Program-made: the position numbers and the translations under genes
Assembly: GCA_949288585.1 (NCBI GenBank)
Contig: CASEKR010000030.1
Location: 1 to 64,000, forward strand
Direction: 5' to 3'
Origin: an uncultured Bacteroides sp.
GTDB taxonomy: Bacteria > Bacteroidota > Bacteroidia > Bacteroidales > Bacteroidaceae
Length of the DNA stretch: 64,000 bases
The notes under the pieces: generated by a model
What the model was told of the DNA's origin: nothing
What the model saw: only the letters and a program-made list of their open reading frames with translations
The model's database searches: none
Shown here: positions 19,645 to 30,011 of the stretch, piece after piece
Layout: every line of letters begins with the position of its first letter
Position numbering within the stretch: the first letter of the stretch is position 1

Positions 19645-21633
19645 CTACTTGTTCAAGATGAAGACCGCAAAGCTCTTGGGAGCCATCTCAACCTGCAACG
19701 ACTGCCCCGACACGCTCAGCGTCTCCTCGCGGGGCACGATGGTTTCCGGCTCGTCCAGCGTGTTGTCCGCATAGAGGTCCGCAGACTGCAGGCGGATACA
19801 ACGCCCGGAAACCAACTGCTCCTTCCGCCCCATCCCCTTCAGCAGGATGTCAATGGTCTGCGCCCGGTCGGACGTATTGGCCACCTTCACAATCACCGCA
19901 TCCGTCGGCTCGTCATAGACAGCGCTGGCAAACAACCCATCCTGCCCCTCGGCACCGGTGACGGGCTTCCCGTCCATCGTCAGCGGCAACACGTTCGTGC
20001 CCTTGTTCAGCGAATACAACTGCTGCACATAGTAACTGGCCGTACGCATCGAACGCAGGTTGTCATACCAAATCAAGTCCGGACGCCATTGCCACCCTTC
20101 GACGTGGGCAAAGAGCGGCGCATACGTGGCCATCCGCACCACGTCGGCATTCCTTTCCAGTCCCGTCATGAAGGCAGCCTCAAGCAGGGAAGCATTGAAA
20201 TGGTTCCACTTCCGGCCCACTCCGTGGCAGGCATATTCACCGGCAAAGACCTTGGGGCCTTTCTTCCGGTCGTAATTGTCATAGCGGGCAGCCTGGGTCA
20301 GGAAGAATGTCTCCGGGCAATAGTAATGCTCGTCCACCAAGTCCACCTCCAACTCACGCATCTGCCCCCACAGGTAGTCGAAGTCTTTCCCCTCCGCATA
20401 GGGGCCGGAACTGCCGATAACCTGTATCTCCGGATGCGCCTTGCGCAAGGCCTCGACGAAGGGGCGCAAACGCACGGGATACTCCTCGCCCCACTGCTCG
20501 TTGCCGATGCCGATGAACTTCAGCCCGAACGGAGCCGGATGGCCCATCTCTGCACGTACCTTGCCCCAAGGGGTGTCCGTCCCACCGTTGGCAAACTCTA
20601 TCAAATCGAGGGCGTCTTGGATGTAAGAATCAAGTTGGTCTACCGGCTGGTGTGCACCCGGGTCATTGTTCTGGAACTGGCAGGCCAATCCGCAACTCAA
20701 GACCGGGAGAGGCTCCGCCCCAATCTCCTCCGACAGCAGGAAAAACTCATAGAACCCCAGGCCATAGCTCTGGTAATAGTCGGGGAACAGGCGGTTTGGG
20801 AACGAATATTGCCACCGGCTCTCGTTCAGAGGCCGGTTCTCCACAGGGCCTACGGAGTTCTTCCACTGGTACCGCGTAGCCAAGTCCGCGCCTTCCACGA
20901 TACATCCTCCGGGAAAACGGAATACACCGGGCTTCAAATCGGCCAACGCCTGCGCCAAGTCCTTGCGCATACCGTTCTCATGCCCCTTCCACGTATCCAC
21001 AGGGAATAAGGAGACATGCTCCAGGTCGACCGTATGGGGCGATGCCAGGAAGATGCGTAGTTTGGCTTTCTCCTGCGTCTCGGTGGGTTTCAAGATGACC
21101 TGGTACTTCTTCCATTCGTTCGATGTGACAGTCAATTCCTGCGTGGCAAAGGCCTGGTTTTCGCCCATCGAGGCCGTGTTGACCAGTTCAATCCGCAGGC
21201 GGGCACCGGCATCTCCTTCCGGCACCCTTGCCCATACGGAGAAACGGTATTCCTCCCCTTCACGGACACCAATGCCGAAGAAGCCTTCGTTGTCCAACCC
21301 CGTCTGCTTGGCAGGATGCCCCGCCGGACTCAGACGGACATAATGGGGATTCCTCTCAAATGGCCCATCGTCCTTCACGTCCACACGACCGAACGTATTC
21401 CACCCCATCAGTGCTTGGGGAAACTCGAAAGAACGGTTCTTGACCAACTCGGCATACAAGCCCCCGTCGGCAGCAAAGTTAATATCCTCGAAAAAGATGC
21501 CATACATCGTGGGTTGTATCTCCGCACCCGGCTTCTTGGTTTGTACTACGAACTCATGCGTCTGCGACTGCATAGTCAATGTGGCGCTTGCCATCAAAGC
21601 AAGCATCCATCCTCTTCTTTTCATACTCTTCAT
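19645..21633 (-). CDS. GH51 alpha-L-arabinofuranosidase, exported
   Basis: A 662-residue glycoside hydrolase releasing terminal arabinofuranose from arabinan or arabinoxylan. Signal peptide about 1-25, a beta-sandwich/carbohydrate-binding region, then a (beta/alpha)8 barrel. The acid/base Glu is E379 in GIGNEQWGEEY, the nucleophile E435 in VDEHYYCPE, and a beta-sandwich closes the protein. No SusC/SusD pair or other glycan genes are adjacent, so this is an orphan enzyme rather than part of a visible utilisation locus. It is separated from hisB downstream-to-upstream by 38 bases but lies 3' of the his operon on the same strand, so read-through is possible. Confidence 0.92.
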   Translation of the reverse strand: MKSMKRRGWMLALMASATLTMQSQTHEFVVQTKKPGAEIQPTMYGIFFEDINFAADGGLYAELVKNRSFEFPQALMGWNTFGRVDVKDDGPFERNPHYVRLSPAGHPAKQTGLDNEGFFGIGVREGEEYRFSVWARVPEGDAGARLRIELVNTASMGENQAFATQELTVTSNEWKKYQVILKPTETQEKAKLRIFLASPHTVDLEHVSLFPVDTWKGHENGMRKDLAQALADLKPGVFRFPGGCIVEGADLATRYQWKNSVGPVENRPLNESRWQYSFPNRLFPDYYQSYGLGFYEFFLLSEEIGAEPLPVLSCGLACQFQNNDPGAHQPVDQLDSYIQDALDLIEFANGGTDTPWGKVRAEMGHPAPFGLKFIGIGNEQWGEEYPVRLRPFVEALRKAHPEIQVIGSSGPYAEGKDFDYLWGQMRELEVDLVDEHYYCPETFFLTQAARYDNYDRKKGPKVFAGEYACHGVGRKWNHFNASLLEAAFMTGLERNADVVRMATYAPLFAHVEGWQWRPDLIWYDNLRSMRTASYYVQQLYSLNKGTNVLPLTMDGKPVTGAEGQDGLFASAVYDEPTDAVIVKVANTSDRAQTIDILLKGMGRKEQLVSGRCIRLQSADLYADNTLDEPETIVPREETLSVSGQSLQVEMAPKSFAVFILNK

Positions 21634-21671
21634 GGTGTATCAATTTAAATAAAGTAATAAAGTCTTGTATC

Positions 21672-22799
21672 CTATAAGACCCCCTTCGAAGTAGGCAGTT
21701 CAAAACGGTAGACGTCCCTCCGGACAGCCATCTTCAGGGCACGCGCCAATGCTTTAAAGATGCCCTCTATCTTATGGTGTTCGTTACAGCCTTCGGCCTT
21801 GATGTGCAGATTCATGCGCGCCGCATCGCTCAGCGACTTGAAGAAGTGCATGAACATTTCCGTGGGCATTTCTCCGATACGTTCGCGCAGGAAGTCGGCC
21901 TGCCACACCAGCCACGGTCTTCCTCCGAAATCCAGGCATACTTGGCAGAGGCAATCGTCCATCGTCACCGAATAGCCATAACGTTCAATGCCACGCTTGC
22001 TCCCGAGGGCTTGGTAGAGGCACTCGCCCAAAGCCAACGCCGTATCCTCTATCGTATGGTGTTCGTCCACTTCCAAGTCCCCTTTCACCGACACTTCAAG
22101 ATCCATGCCCCCATGCTTCGCTATCTGCTCCAGCATATGGTCAAAGAACCCGAGGCCCGTATGTATCCGGCATTCTCCGTGCCCATCAACGTCCAGGACG
22201 ATATGCACATCCGTTTCCTTGGTTGTCCTTCTGACTTCGGCTCGGCGTTCCCCAGCAAAGAGGAACTCAGCCACGAGATCCCAGTCTTTGCTGGCCAATA
22301 CACAGGCATTTTCCAGTCGTTCCTTCCCCTCCAGACACGTCTTATCATTCTGCAACAGGATAGCCTTGCACCCCAGGTTGCAGGCCAACTCCACATCCGT
22401 CGGACGGTCACCGATGACATAACTTTGCGCCAAATCATAGTCGGGATTGCCGATGTACTTCGTCAGCATCCCCGTGCGCGGCTTGCGGGTAGGGGCGTTA
22501 TCCTGAGGCATACTCCGGTCGATGCAGATGTCGTCAAAGCAGATGCCTTCACCCGCCAGCGTTTTCAGCATCAGGTTGTGGGCAGGCCAGAAAGTTTCCT
22601 CTGGAAAAGATGGAGTGCCTAACCCGTCTTGGTTAGTGACCATCACAAACTCATAGTCGAGCTTGGTGCGGATAAACCACAGGTTCCGCATGACCTTAGG
22701 GTAGAACTCCAACTTCTCCAGCGAGTCCAGTTGATAATCCACGGGCGGCTCGATGACCAGTGTCCCGTCGCGGTCAATGAATAATACTTTCTTCTTCAT
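21672..22799 (-). CDS. hisB: Bifunctional histidinol-phosphatase / imidazoleglycerol-phosphate dehydratase
   Basis: A 375-residue fusion catalysing two steps of histidine synthesis. The N-terminal HAD phosphatase has the nucleophile motif FIDRDGT (D9, D11); the C-terminal dehydratase (from about 180) has the two metal-binding motifs HHTIED and EHHKIEG. The fusion is the same arrangement as in enterobacteria. Last gene of the hisGDCB operon, 4 bases after hisC. Confidence 0.97.
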   Translation of the reverse strand: MKKKVLFIDRDGTLVIEPPVDYQLDSLEKLEFYPKVMRNLWFIRTKLDYEFVMVTNQDGLGTPSFPEETFWPAHNLMLKTLAGEGICFDDICIDRSMPQDNAPTRKPRTGMLTKYIGNPDYDLAQSYVIGDRPTDVELACNLGCKAILLQNDKTCLEGKERLENACVLASKDWDLVAEFLFAGERRAEVRRTTKETDVHIVLDVDGHGECRIHTGLGFFDHMLEQIAKHGGMDLEVSVKGDLEVDEHHTIEDTALALGECLYQALGSKRGIERYGYSVTMDDCLCQVCLDFGGRPWLVWQADFLRERIGEMPTEMFMHFFKSLSDAARMNLHIKAEGCNEHHKIEGIFKALARALKMAVRRDVYRFELPTSKGVL

Positions 22800-22803
22800 C
22801 TGC

Positions 22804-23844
22804 TTAACCTATATACTGCTTCAGAGCATTTACCAATGTTTCATTCTCCATCTTCGTGCCGACCGTAATGCGCAGGCAGTTCCCGCAGAGGGATACTGTA
22901 TGGCGGTTTCGCACAATGATGCCCTCGCCCACCAAGTAATTGTATATATGCACGGCATCCGTCACTTTGACCAAGAAGAAATTAGCATTGGAGGGGAAAA
23001 CCTGTTCCACGCAAGGGAGAGTACGGAAAACTTTCTCCAGATGATTGCGTTCATCCTTGAGCATGGTCACCCAACGCTCTATCTCATAATATCGGTGCAA
23101 CATCTCCATAGCCTGTTGTTGGGTCAATTGGTTCACATTATAGGGATACTTAATCTTGGTGAGCAAGCCGACAATATCCTTCGAAGCAAAGGCCATGCCC
23201 AGGCGGATGGCCGCACATCCCCATGCCTTGGAGAAAGTCTGGAGGACGATGAGGTTGGGGAACTCATTCAAACGGGTCAAGAACGAAGGTTGTTCGGAAA
23301 AGTCGTTATAAGCCTCGTCCAGCACCACCAATCCTTCGAAACGCCGGAGCAACCGTTCTATCTCGGAAGAGTCGAGGTCATTGCCCGTAGGATTGTTAGG
23401 CGAACAGAGAAAGATAAGCTTAGTGTGCGCGTCCGCAGCCTCCAAAAGTTTGTCGGCCGAGAATTGGAAATGTTCATCCAGCAAAACCTTGCGGTACTCC
23501 ACTTCGTTGATTTCGGCGCATACCTGGTACATGCCATAGGTAGGGTCTATGGCTACGACATTATCCTGGCGAGGTTCGCAGAAAGCACGGAAGACCAAAT
23601 CAATGGCTTCGTCACTCCCATTCCCCAGGAAGATATGTTCGGATGCAACGCCCTTCAGTTTAGAGAGATTCTTCTTCAATTCCACTTGCAAGGGATCCGG
23701 ATAACGGTTGTGGGGGCCATTATAGGGGTTCTCATTGGCGTCGAGGAAAACAGAAGCCTCTACGCCTTTGTATTCGTCGCGGGCCGAGGAATAGGGCTTT
23801 AAGGCCCAGATGTTGGGGCGCGTCAGTTCTTGTAATGTTTTCAT
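22804..23844 (-). CDS. hisC: Histidinol-phosphate aminotransferase
   Basis: A 346-residue class I/II PLP aminotransferase converting imidazole-acetol phosphate to histidinol phosphate. Schiff-base lysine K206 in TFSKAWG, with the usual SPNNPTGN segment upstream. It overlaps the end of hisD by 4 bases, so translation is likely coupled. Confidence 0.97.
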   Translation of the reverse strand: MKTLQELTRPNIWALKPYSSARDEYKGVEASVFLDANENPYNGPHNRYPDPLQVELKKNLSKLKGVASEHIFLGNGSDEAIDLVFRAFCEPRQDNVVAIDPTYGMYQVCAEINEVEYRKVLLDEHFQFSADKLLEAADAHTKLIFLCSPNNPTGNDLDSSEIERLLRRFEGLVVLDEAYNDFSEQPSFLTRLNEFPNLIVLQTFSKAWGCAAIRLGMAFASKDIVGLLTKIKYPYNVNQLTQQQAMEMLHRYYEIERWVTMLKDERNHLEKVFRTLPCVEQVFPSNANFFLVKVTDAVHIYNYLVGEGIIVRNRHTVSLCGNCLRITVGTKMENETLVNALKQYIG

Positions 23845-25133
23845 AAGTCTGTATTTAAACTTTGCATTCTGATGGTTACGGCATTGCGGTGTGCCTCCAA
23901 ATGTTCATTGGCAGCCATTTCCTGTATGGCAGGCCCTATGCGGCGCAAGCCTTCGGGCGTAATTTCCTGGAAAGTTATCTTGCGGATAAAGCTATCGAGG
24001 CTTACCCCGCTATAAGCCCGGGCATATCCATTGGTGGGCAAGGTGTGGTTGGTGCCCGAAGCATAATCGCCTGCGCTCTCCGTGGAGTACGGCCCTAAGA
24101 AGACGGAACCGGCATTGATGATATACTTTGCGATGCGTGCATAATCCTCTGCCTGGATGATGAGATGCTCGGGCGCGTAGTTGTTAACCAATTCGACAGC
24201 CTCGTCCATATCCTTTGCCACAATGAGTTTGCTGTTCTCCAACGAACGGGCGGCAATGTCACGCCTGGGCAGGAGGGGCAACTGTCGACCGATTTCCTCC
24301 ACTACGGCCTGGCGCAAGGGTATAGAAGTAGTCACCAGTATGGCTTGGCTGTCTATGCCATGTTCAGCTTGGCTCAGGAGGTCGGCGGCCACAAAATCGG
24401 GTCGTGCGTCCCCATCGGCCAGGACGGCCACCTCGGAGGGGCCGGCGGGCATATCGATAGCCACATCGCGAAGGCTGACCAACTGCTTGGCGGCAGTGAC
24501 ATACTGGTTGCCCGGGCCAAATATCTTATATACCTTTGGAACGCTTTGCGTGCCGTAAGCCATGGCTCCGATGGCCTGCACTCCACCCGCTTTGAATATG
24601 CGGCTTACCCCGGCCACGTGGGCGGCATAGAGTACGGCAGGGTTGACGCGGCCGTCCTTACCCGGCGGGGTACAAAGGACGATTTCGCGGCATCCGGCAA
24701 TGCGGGCGGGAATGGCCAGCATAAGCACGGTGGAAAACAGGGGGGCGGTGCCTCCGGGCACGTATAAACCGACACGCTCGATAGGGACAGCCTTTTGCCA
24801 ACAGGCCACTCCCGGTTGCGTCTGGGCGTGACATCCGGCGAAGCGTTGGGCCTCATGGAATGCACGGATATTGCCGGCGGCCAAGTGTATGGCCTCTTTC
24901 AAGGCATCGGAGACCTGGGCTTCGGCCTCGTCCATTTCTTCCGGGGTGACGGGAAGAGAAGAAAGAGAGGCGTGGTCGAATTGACGTTCATACTCCAATA
25001 CGGCTTTGTCGCCCTCTGCCTGCACATGGGACAATATGTCCCGCACGGTATCAAACAGGCTTTCTATATTCATCACAGGGCGTCGCAGCAATTCCGCCCA
25101 CTGGGAACGGGATGGATAATCTATCTGTATCAT
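23841..25133 (-). CDS. hisD: Histidinol dehydrogenase
   Basis: A 430-residue zinc enzyme that performs the last two steps of histidine synthesis with NAD. The family signature around [11 protein letters not shown] and the AEHGIDSQA region with its catalytic/zinc residues are present, and length is normal. Sits 25 bases after hisG and overlaps hisC by 4 bases. Confidence 0.97.
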   Translation of the reverse strand: MIQIDYPSRSQWAELLRRPVMNIESLFDTVRDILSHVQAEGDKAVLEYERQFDHASLSSLPVTPEEMDEAEAQVSDALKEAIHLAAGNIRAFHEAQRFAGCHAQTQPGVACWQKAVPIERVGLYVPGGTAPLFSTVLMLAIPARIAGCREIVLCTPPGKDGRVNPAVLYAAHVAGVSRIFKAGGVQAIGAMAYGTQSVPKVYKIFGPGNQYVTAAKQLVSLRDVAIDMPAGPSEVAVLADGDARPDFVAADLLSQAEHGIDSQAILVTTSIPLRQAVVEEIGRQLPLLPRRDIAARSLENSKLIVAKDMDEAVELVNNYAPEHLIIQAEDYARIAKYIINAGSVFLGPYSTESAGDYASGTNHTLPTNGYARAYSGVSLDSFIRKITFQEITPEGLRRIGPAIQEMAANEHLEAHRNAVTIRMQSLNTDL

Positions 25134-25158
25134 GATTCTGGATTCTGCTATATCATTA

Positions 25159-26010
25159 TTATATAATCATCTTTTCGATGGGCAACACGAGTATGCCCTG
25201 TGCCCCGAGGGCTTTCAGTTTGCCGATGATGTCCCAGAAACATTTCTCATCGAGCACAGTGTGTACAGAACACCAACCCTCCTGGGCCAGGGGCATGACG
25301 GTGGGACTTTTCATGCCGGGCAGGACGGAGACAATTTGCTCCAACTTGTCTTTGGGGGCATTCATGAGGACGTATTTCTTATCTTCGGCCATCTTCACAG
25401 CATCCATCCGGAACAGTAATTCGCGGAGAATCTCCTGCTTGCGGGGCGAGAGGGCCTTATTGCCAATAAGCAGGGCTTCGGACTTCATGACCACTTCGAC
25501 CTCCTTCAGGCTATTGCTGACCAGGGTCGAACCTGAACTGACAATATCGAAAATGGCATCGGAGAGGCCAATGCCGGGCGAGACCTCCACCGAGCCAGTG
25601 ATGACATGGACCTCTGCTTTGACCCCGCGCTCACGCAGGTAGTTGGAGAGGATGTTGGGATAAGAGGTAGCAATCTTCCGTCCCCCGAACCATCCGATGC
25701 CGGTGTAGTCCACATCCTTGGGGACAGCAAGAGAGAGGCGGCATTTGCTAAATCCTAAGCGCTTCACAATCTCCGCATCTTCGCCCTTCTCCACATACTC
25801 ATTCTCCCCTACTATGCCGATGTCGGACACGCCGGTTGCCACCGACTGGGGTATGTCGTCATCCCGGAGGAAGAGCACCTCCAGGGGGAAGTTGGTCGAT
25901 TGTACCAGCAAGGTACGTTTGGTCGGACTCAGTTTGATATCCGCTTCGTTCAGGAAGGACATGGTTTCATCGTAGAGTCGTCCTTTGGCTTGTACAGCAA
26001 TTCGTAGCAT
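25159..26010 (-). CDS. hisG: ATP phosphoribosyltransferase, long form
   Basis: A 283-residue enzyme for the first, feedback-regulated step of histidine synthesis (ATP plus PRPP). Its length and C-terminal ACT-like domain mark the long, HisZ-independent form. The start was set at MLRIAVQAKGRL (26010), the family N-terminus; an alternative start at 26034 adds 8 residues. First gene of the operon, preceded by a leader peptide and attenuator. Confidence 0.95.
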   Translation of the reverse strand: MLRIAVQAKGRLYDETMSFLNEADIKLSPTKRTLLVQSTNFPLEVLFLRDDDIPQSVATGVSDIGIVGENEYVEKGEDAEIVKRLGFSKCRLSLAVPKDVDYTGIGWFGGRKIATSYPNILSNYLRERGVKAEVHVITGSVEVSPGIGLSDAIFDIVSSGSTLVSNSLKEVEVVMKSEALLIGNKALSPRKQEILRELLFRMDAVKMAEDKKYVLMNAPKDKLEQIVSVLPGMKSPTVMPLAQEGWCSVHTVLDEKCFWDIIGKLKALGAQGILVLPIEKMII

Positions 26011-26043
26011 AATTCTGATATTTAGTTGTTCCAATTCCGTTTA

Positions 26044-26097
26044 TAAAAAAAGCGCAGAAGCGAGACTGTCCGTCCTGTGTCGGCAAGCCTCGCTTCT
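26044..26097 (-). terminator. his operon attenuator terminator
   Basis: On the minus strand a 9-bp stem AGAAGCGAG/CTCGCTTCT (26089-26097 with 26056-26064) is followed by GCGC and seven T (26051-26045), 34 bases before the hisG start. Its place between the His-rich leader peptide and hisG fits a transcription attenuator. The competing antiterminator was not resolved by hand. Confidence 0.8.
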
Positions 26098-26139
26098 TTG
26101 TCAGTATTTGATTATATACAGCTCCATCGCCCACCGAGT

Positions 26140-26190
26140 TCATATGCCGGAGGAATGATGATGAAAGTGATATGTGACCCATGTTCTCAT
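26140..26190 (-). CDS. hisL: his operon leader peptide
   Basis: A 16-residue reading frame, MRTWVTYHFHHHSSGI, with four His in five codons (CAC TTT CAT CAT CAT). It begins shortly after a promoter box and ends 43 bases before the terminator hairpin that precedes hisG. In classical attenuation, ribosome stalling on His codons when charged tRNA-His is low prevents the terminator from forming. Too short for routine gene callers. Confidence 0.85.
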   Translation of the reverse strand: MRTWVTYHFHHHSSGI

Positions 26191-26208
26191 ACTTCGTATA
26201 CTTTGCGA

Positions 26209-26240
26209 CAAAATTATAGCATAGTTTTGAAAAAAGCAAA
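26209..26240 (-). promoter_or_regulatory. his operon promoter
   Basis: On the minus strand, -33 element TTTG (26240-26237) and -7 box TAATTTTG (26216-26209) with a 20-base spacer, matching the Bacteroides consensus. Transcription would start near 26203, about 13 bases before the leader ATG. Confidence 0.75.
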
Positions 26241-26293
26241 GATTTGTCATGAAAATTGTATATTGCTTACCCCATGTTTAAAAATCGCCTCTC

Positions 26294-26773
26294 CTGTCAT
26301 TCTGAACGGAGTGAAGAATCTCCCTCTATCATGCCCCCTGTCATTCTGAACATCGCTATCTGTCATTCTGAACGGAGTGAAGAATCTCCTTCTGTCATGT
26401 CCTCTGTCATTCTGAACAACGCTATCTGTCATTCTGAACGAAGTGAAGAATCTCCCTATATCATGCTCCCTGTCATTCTGAACGGAGTGAAGAATCCCCC
26501 TATAACATGCTCCCTGTCATTCTGAACGCAGTGAAGAATCCCCCTATGACATAGTAGTATTCTGGAGATTCTTCGCTTCGCTCAGAATGACAGGCACCAT
26601 CATTTAGAATGACAGAGACAACCATTTCTGGAGATTCTTCGCTTCGCTCAGAATGACAGAGAAAACCACTTTAGGAGATTCTTCGCTTCGCTCAGAATGA
26701 CAGGGAGAGCCGTTTCAGGAGATTCTTCGCTTCGCTCAGAATGACAGAGACAATCGCTCAGAATGACAGGGAC
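26294..26773. repeat. Inverted CATTCTGA repeat cluster A
   Basis: Five full copies of the word CATTCTGAACGGAGTGAAGA (continuing AATC) plus two short copies run in plus orientation (26294-26545). They are followed by four full and two short copies in the opposite orientation (26570-26773). The whole block can fold into one long imperfect hairpin, and each unit is itself an ATTCT...AGAAT dyad. It fills the gap between the his promoter and the aroA 3' end. Confidence 0.92.
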
Positions 26774-26794
26774 AATGAGAATTTTAAGAGACGC

Positions 26795-28054
26795 TCAGTC
26801 CACTTCACGCACATCGAACCCGGCGCGCCGTAAGTCCGCCCAGAAATGCGGGTATGACTTGGAGACGACTTGAGGCTCGGCAAGGTGTAGTCCCGGTAGG
26901 AGGATGGAGGCGGGGGCAAAGGCCATGGCCATGCGGTGGTCCTCATAAGTACGGATGAGGGGCGAAGGCTGGGCCGGGCAACGCTTACCGTCCCAGGCCA
27001 GGATACTGTCTTGTTCACAGGATAATACATAGCCCAACTTGCGTAATTCATCTGCCAATGCTGCCATACGGTCAGTTTCCTTGATTCGAAGGCTTTGCAA
27101 GCCGGTGAATCGGAAGGGAATACCCATCAGGCAGCAAGTGACTACGAAGGTCTGTGCCAGGTCGGGGATGTCTACGAAATCCTCCTCTAAGTATTCTACG
27201 CAAGTATTACCCGGCATGAGTGTCACGCCCGTGGGGGTATAACGGGTCTGTACACCGAGCTTCGTAAAAAGCCGGGCGCCCCGGCTGTCGCCTTGGAAGC
27301 TATCTTCGCGTAAGCCCGGCAAAGATACGCGGATATTGTCCGGAAGGGCCTGTCCCCTATGTTTGAAGAGAAAAAGTGCTAAGGCTTCATACCAGTAAGA
27401 AGCGGCGCTCCAGTCGCTTTCCACCGTAAAGGCTGTGTCCTTGTACCCACCAGGATGGACGCAGATAGTATCAGGAGTGATCCATCCGGCCTCCGCGCCA
27501 TAGCTTTTCATCAATTGTAGGGTCAGATTGATGTAAGGCCGGGAGATGATTTCACCTATCAAGTGGAGGCGAAGCCCTTGCGGGAGCATCGGCCCAATCA
27601 TCAAGAGGGCAGAGATGTATTGCGAACTGATATTGCCTGCCAGGGTCACAGAGTTACCTTCTAAGCGTGTCCCGATGATGCGAAGGGGCGGAAAACCCTC
27701 TCTTTCTTCGTAGTCAATCTTCGCACCAAGGTTCCGCAAGGCATCCACCAACGGGCCGATGGGGCGGTGTTTCATACGCTCGGAGCCGGTCAGCAAGCGC
27801 GTGCCGGGTGTCACGGAAAGATAAGCCGTCAGGAAACGCATGGCCGTCCCTGCCGCGCCAATGTCTATCGCTGTACCCGGATTACTCAAAGCAAGGTTCA
27901 TGACTCGGGTGTCGTCACAGTCGCTCAGGTTGGCGGGACGGGTGGTTCCACCGGACAGGGCATGGATGATAAGCGCGCGGTTGCTGATGCTCTTCGACGA
28001 CGGCAGGCTGATAAGGGCGTCCAGGGTGGTCGGACCGATGATTTGGTATTCCAT
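26795..28054 (-). CDS. aroA: 3-phosphoshikimate 1-carboxyvinyltransferase (EPSP synthase)
   Basis: A 419-residue shikimate-pathway enzyme that transfers the enolpyruvyl group of PEP to shikimate-3-phosphate. It has the N-terminal SSKSISNRALI substrate motif, the GTAMRFLTAYL segment and the LRIKETDRMAALADELRKLG signature near residue 330. Two-domain fold of normal length. The next gene upstream on the same strand is 44 bases away, so the two may share a transcript. Confidence 0.96.
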   Translation of the reverse strand: MEYQIIGPTTLDALISLPSSKSISNRALIIHALSGGTTRPANLSDCDDTRVMNLALSNPGTAIDIGAAGTAMRFLTAYLSVTPGTRLLTGSERMKHRPIGPLVDALRNLGAKIDYEEREGFPPLRIIGTRLEGNSVTLAGNISSQYISALLMIGPMLPQGLRLHLIGEIISRPYINLTLQLMKSYGAEAGWITPDTICVHPGGYKDTAFTVESDWSAASYWYEALALFLFKHRGQALPDNIRVSLPGLREDSFQGDSRGARLFTKLGVQTRYTPTGVTLMPGNTCVEYLEEDFVDIPDLAQTFVVTCCLMGIPFRFTGLQSLRIKETDRMAALADELRKLGYVLSCEQDSILAWDGKRCPAQPSPLIRTYEDHRMAMAFAPASILLPGLHLAEPQVVSKSYPHFWADLRRAGFDVREVD

Positions 28055-28098
28055 ATGTCAATGTTTTTACACCTTATTATATATATTACACACAGGGA

Positions 28099-28884
28099 TT
28101 ATTTCATGTTTCTTGCCTTGTAGATTTGTTCCTTCGCATTGTTAATCTCTTGGAACTTCTCCTCGGCAGCCTTGCGGACATCCTCGCCCAGGGTGGCCAC
28201 GCGGTCGGGATGGTGCTTCAGGGCCAGGCGGCGATAGGCGGCGCGCACCTCCTGGTCAGTGGCATCGGGGGTGATTTCCAGTACTTTGTATGCCTGCTCC
28301 AGGGTATTCCCGCGAAGATTCAGCAGGGACTCGACTTCCTGCGTAGACATTCCCATGCAGGCCGCCACCTCCTTGAGCGCATCCACTTCTTCGGGGCTGA
28401 CATGCCCGTCGCTCCGCGCAATCTCAGCCAGGAAACCCAGCAGTTGCAGGCGTTCTTCATAGCTGAGGTTGGCCGCAATCTGCGCCCCGCATTCGCGGAT
28501 GGTGTTGCGGAAGGCGCCCGGGTGGGCCGCGTCCATCCGTTTCCTCTCCTCGAAGAGGTTCAGCAAGATTCGTTCGCCCTCGCCCACGGCTTGCTCGCCA
28601 AAGTTGCGGCGGAGAAAACCGCGTACGAACTCCATTTCACTGTGCATGATGCGTCCGTCGGCCCGGATGATGTATGACGCCATGACGAGCATGGAGAACA
28701 GGAAACTGTTCCTCCGTCCTTCGTAGTAGGACTGTCCTTCGGGCTGCCCGTACATTCTTTTTCCACTTTGTTCCTGCAAAGTATTGTCGTCAAACAAGGC
28801 GCCCAAAGCAAATCCCGCCAAGGCTCCCAAAGGGCCTCCTGCCATGAATCCCAGGATTCCTCCTATCCATTTTCCTGCTCCCAT
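28099..28884 (-). CDS. TerB-like / DnaJ-domain protein (DjlA type)
   Basis: A 261-residue protein of DjlA-like architecture: a Gly-rich hydrophobic N-terminus (about 4-32) that could anchor it in the membrane, a TerB-like helical domain (about 55-185) and a C-terminal J domain with the HPD motif at 225-227. J domains stimulate the ATPase of DnaK-type chaperones, so this is probably a membrane-linked co-chaperone. The link to any tellurite function is not implied. It precedes aroA by 44 bases on the same strand. Confidence 0.88.
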   Translation of the reverse strand: MGAGKWIGGILGFMAGGPLGALAGFALGALFDDNTLQEQSGKRMYGQPEGQSYYEGRRNSFLFSMLVMASYIIRADGRIMHSEMEFVRGFLRRNFGEQAVGEGERILLNLFEERKRMDAAHPGAFRNTIRECGAQIAANLSYEERLQLLGFLAEIARSDGHVSPEEVDALKEVAACMGMSTQEVESLLNLRGNTLEQAYKVLEITPDATDQEVRAAYRRLALKHHPDRVATLGEDVRKAAEEKFQEINNAKEQIYKARNMK

Positions 28885-29046
28885 CGTGTTGATATGTCTT
28901 TAAATTATGAATAAACGTCGGTTGGTGATTCCCGTTCCCAATGGTGTGCGTAGGATTGGGAAACATGTACAAAGATATGATTTTTTTTTGGTAAGGCCAT
29001 CAGTATAGGATAAAAATTAAGTGCTTATTTAAATTCCCATTATCCT

Positions 29047-29368
29047 TGTCATTCTGAACATTGGTACCTGTCATTCTGAACGAAGTGAAGAATCTCCCTC
29101 TATCATGCTTCCTGTCATTCTGAACGATGGTACCTGTCATTCTGAACGAAGTGAAGAATCTCCCTCTGGCATTCTTTCTGCCATTCTGAACGATGGTACC
29201 TGTCATTCTGAACGAAGTGAAGAATCTCCCTCTGTCATAGTAGTATTCAGGAGATGTTTCACTGCGTTCAACATGACAGAGGGAACCGTTTTAGGAGATT
29301 CTTCACTTCGTTCAGAATGACAGGGGTAGTCGTTCAACATGACAGGGGTAGTCGTTCAGAATGACAGG
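29047..29368. repeat. Inverted CATTCTGA repeat cluster B
   Basis: Three full and three short plus-orientation copies of CATTCTGAACGAAGTGAAGA (29047-29240) are followed by opposite-orientation copies up to 29368. Same family and same head-to-head layout as clusters A and C. It occupies most of the gap between the DnaJ-domain gene and the HU-like gene. Confidence 0.9.
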
Positions 29369-29405
29369 AATGGCCGTTTCAGAATAGACACTATACCTTT
29401 ATTTA

Positions 29406-29443
29406 TAAAGAAACCCCGCAACGCAGGTACGCCGTTGCGGGAT
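29406..29443 (-). terminator. Terminator of the HU-like gene
   Basis: Stem CCCGCAACG/CGTTGCGGG (29415-29423 with 29433-29441). On the minus strand it is followed by GTTTCTTTAT, 24 bases after the stop codon of the HU-like gene. Confidence 0.75.
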
Positions 29444-29466
29444 TTCCCAATGACTCATAAACTCTG

Positions 29467-29937
29467 TCACCCAAACGTGCCCTGCCCGCTATCGTCATCC
29501 TCACTCTCGTCGGGTAACTTCGTCTCGTCACTCTCCTTGCCCAGCCATTCCATGAAGGTGACACCCTCATCGGCAATGAGGGCGCGCGTGTATCCGCCCT
29601 CCAGGTTGCGGGTACGGTCGGGGGTGAACTGCACGCGCAGGCGCTTGATTTGCTTCTCGCTCACCTCCTCCTTCGAGGGCACGCCCTTTCCCATGGCATT
29701 GATGGTGTAGCGGAACCAGCCCAGGCCTTCGAAGTGGATGGCGCGGCTCTCCTTCATGAAGTCGGCCATGACGTTGGGCAGGGCGCGCAGCACGGCATGG
29801 GTGTCGGCGGGCGACACGGTGCTTTCGCGCGCAATGCGGTTGGCCAATTCCTGTGTCTCTACGGGCTTGCCCACGGTGATGCTGCGTGGATACCACAGCT
29901 CGTTGATTGCTTGTTGCACTCTTTTCCAAAAAATCAT
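29467..29937 (-). CDS. HU-HIG family DNA-binding protein
   Basis: A 156-residue member of the HU-like family widespread in Bacteroidota (HU fused to extra C-terminal segment). The HU-type core covers about 20-125 with the conserved pattern TQELANRIA, LRALPNVMADFM and FEGLGWFRYTI. A disordered acidic tail (about 135-156, rich in Asp, Glu and Ser) closes it. Members are often numerous per genome and some regulate capsule or mobile genes; the target here is unknown. Its leader region contains a 22-bp repeat array. Confidence 0.85.
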   Translation of the reverse strand: MIFWKRVQQAINELWYPRSITVGKPVETQELANRIARESTVSPADTHAVLRALPNVMADFMKESRAIHFEGLGWFRYTINAMGKGVPSKEEVSEKQIKRLRVQFTPDRTRNLEGGYTRALIADEGVTFMEWLGKESDETKLPDESEDDDSGQGTFG

Positions 29938-30011
29938 ACAAATCTCTTTTTTAGTGCCTTCTGCCTGTCCTCTTCAAACGCCTTCATAGCCCGCTGATTC
30001 CCAGCGCCTTG

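Noticed and set aside
19120..21009. 629-residue plus-strand frame over ald and GH51
   Set aside because: It crosses a terminator and two real genes; translation is Arg/His/Pro-rich shadow sequence.
19645..21633. Polysaccharide utilisation locus around the GH51 gene
   Set aside because: No SusC/SusD pair, sigma/anti-sigma pair or hybrid regulator lies nearby.
25967..26239. 90-residue minus-strand frame upstream of hisG
   Set aside because: It overlaps the attenuator and the hisG start; the His-rich leader in another frame explains the region better.
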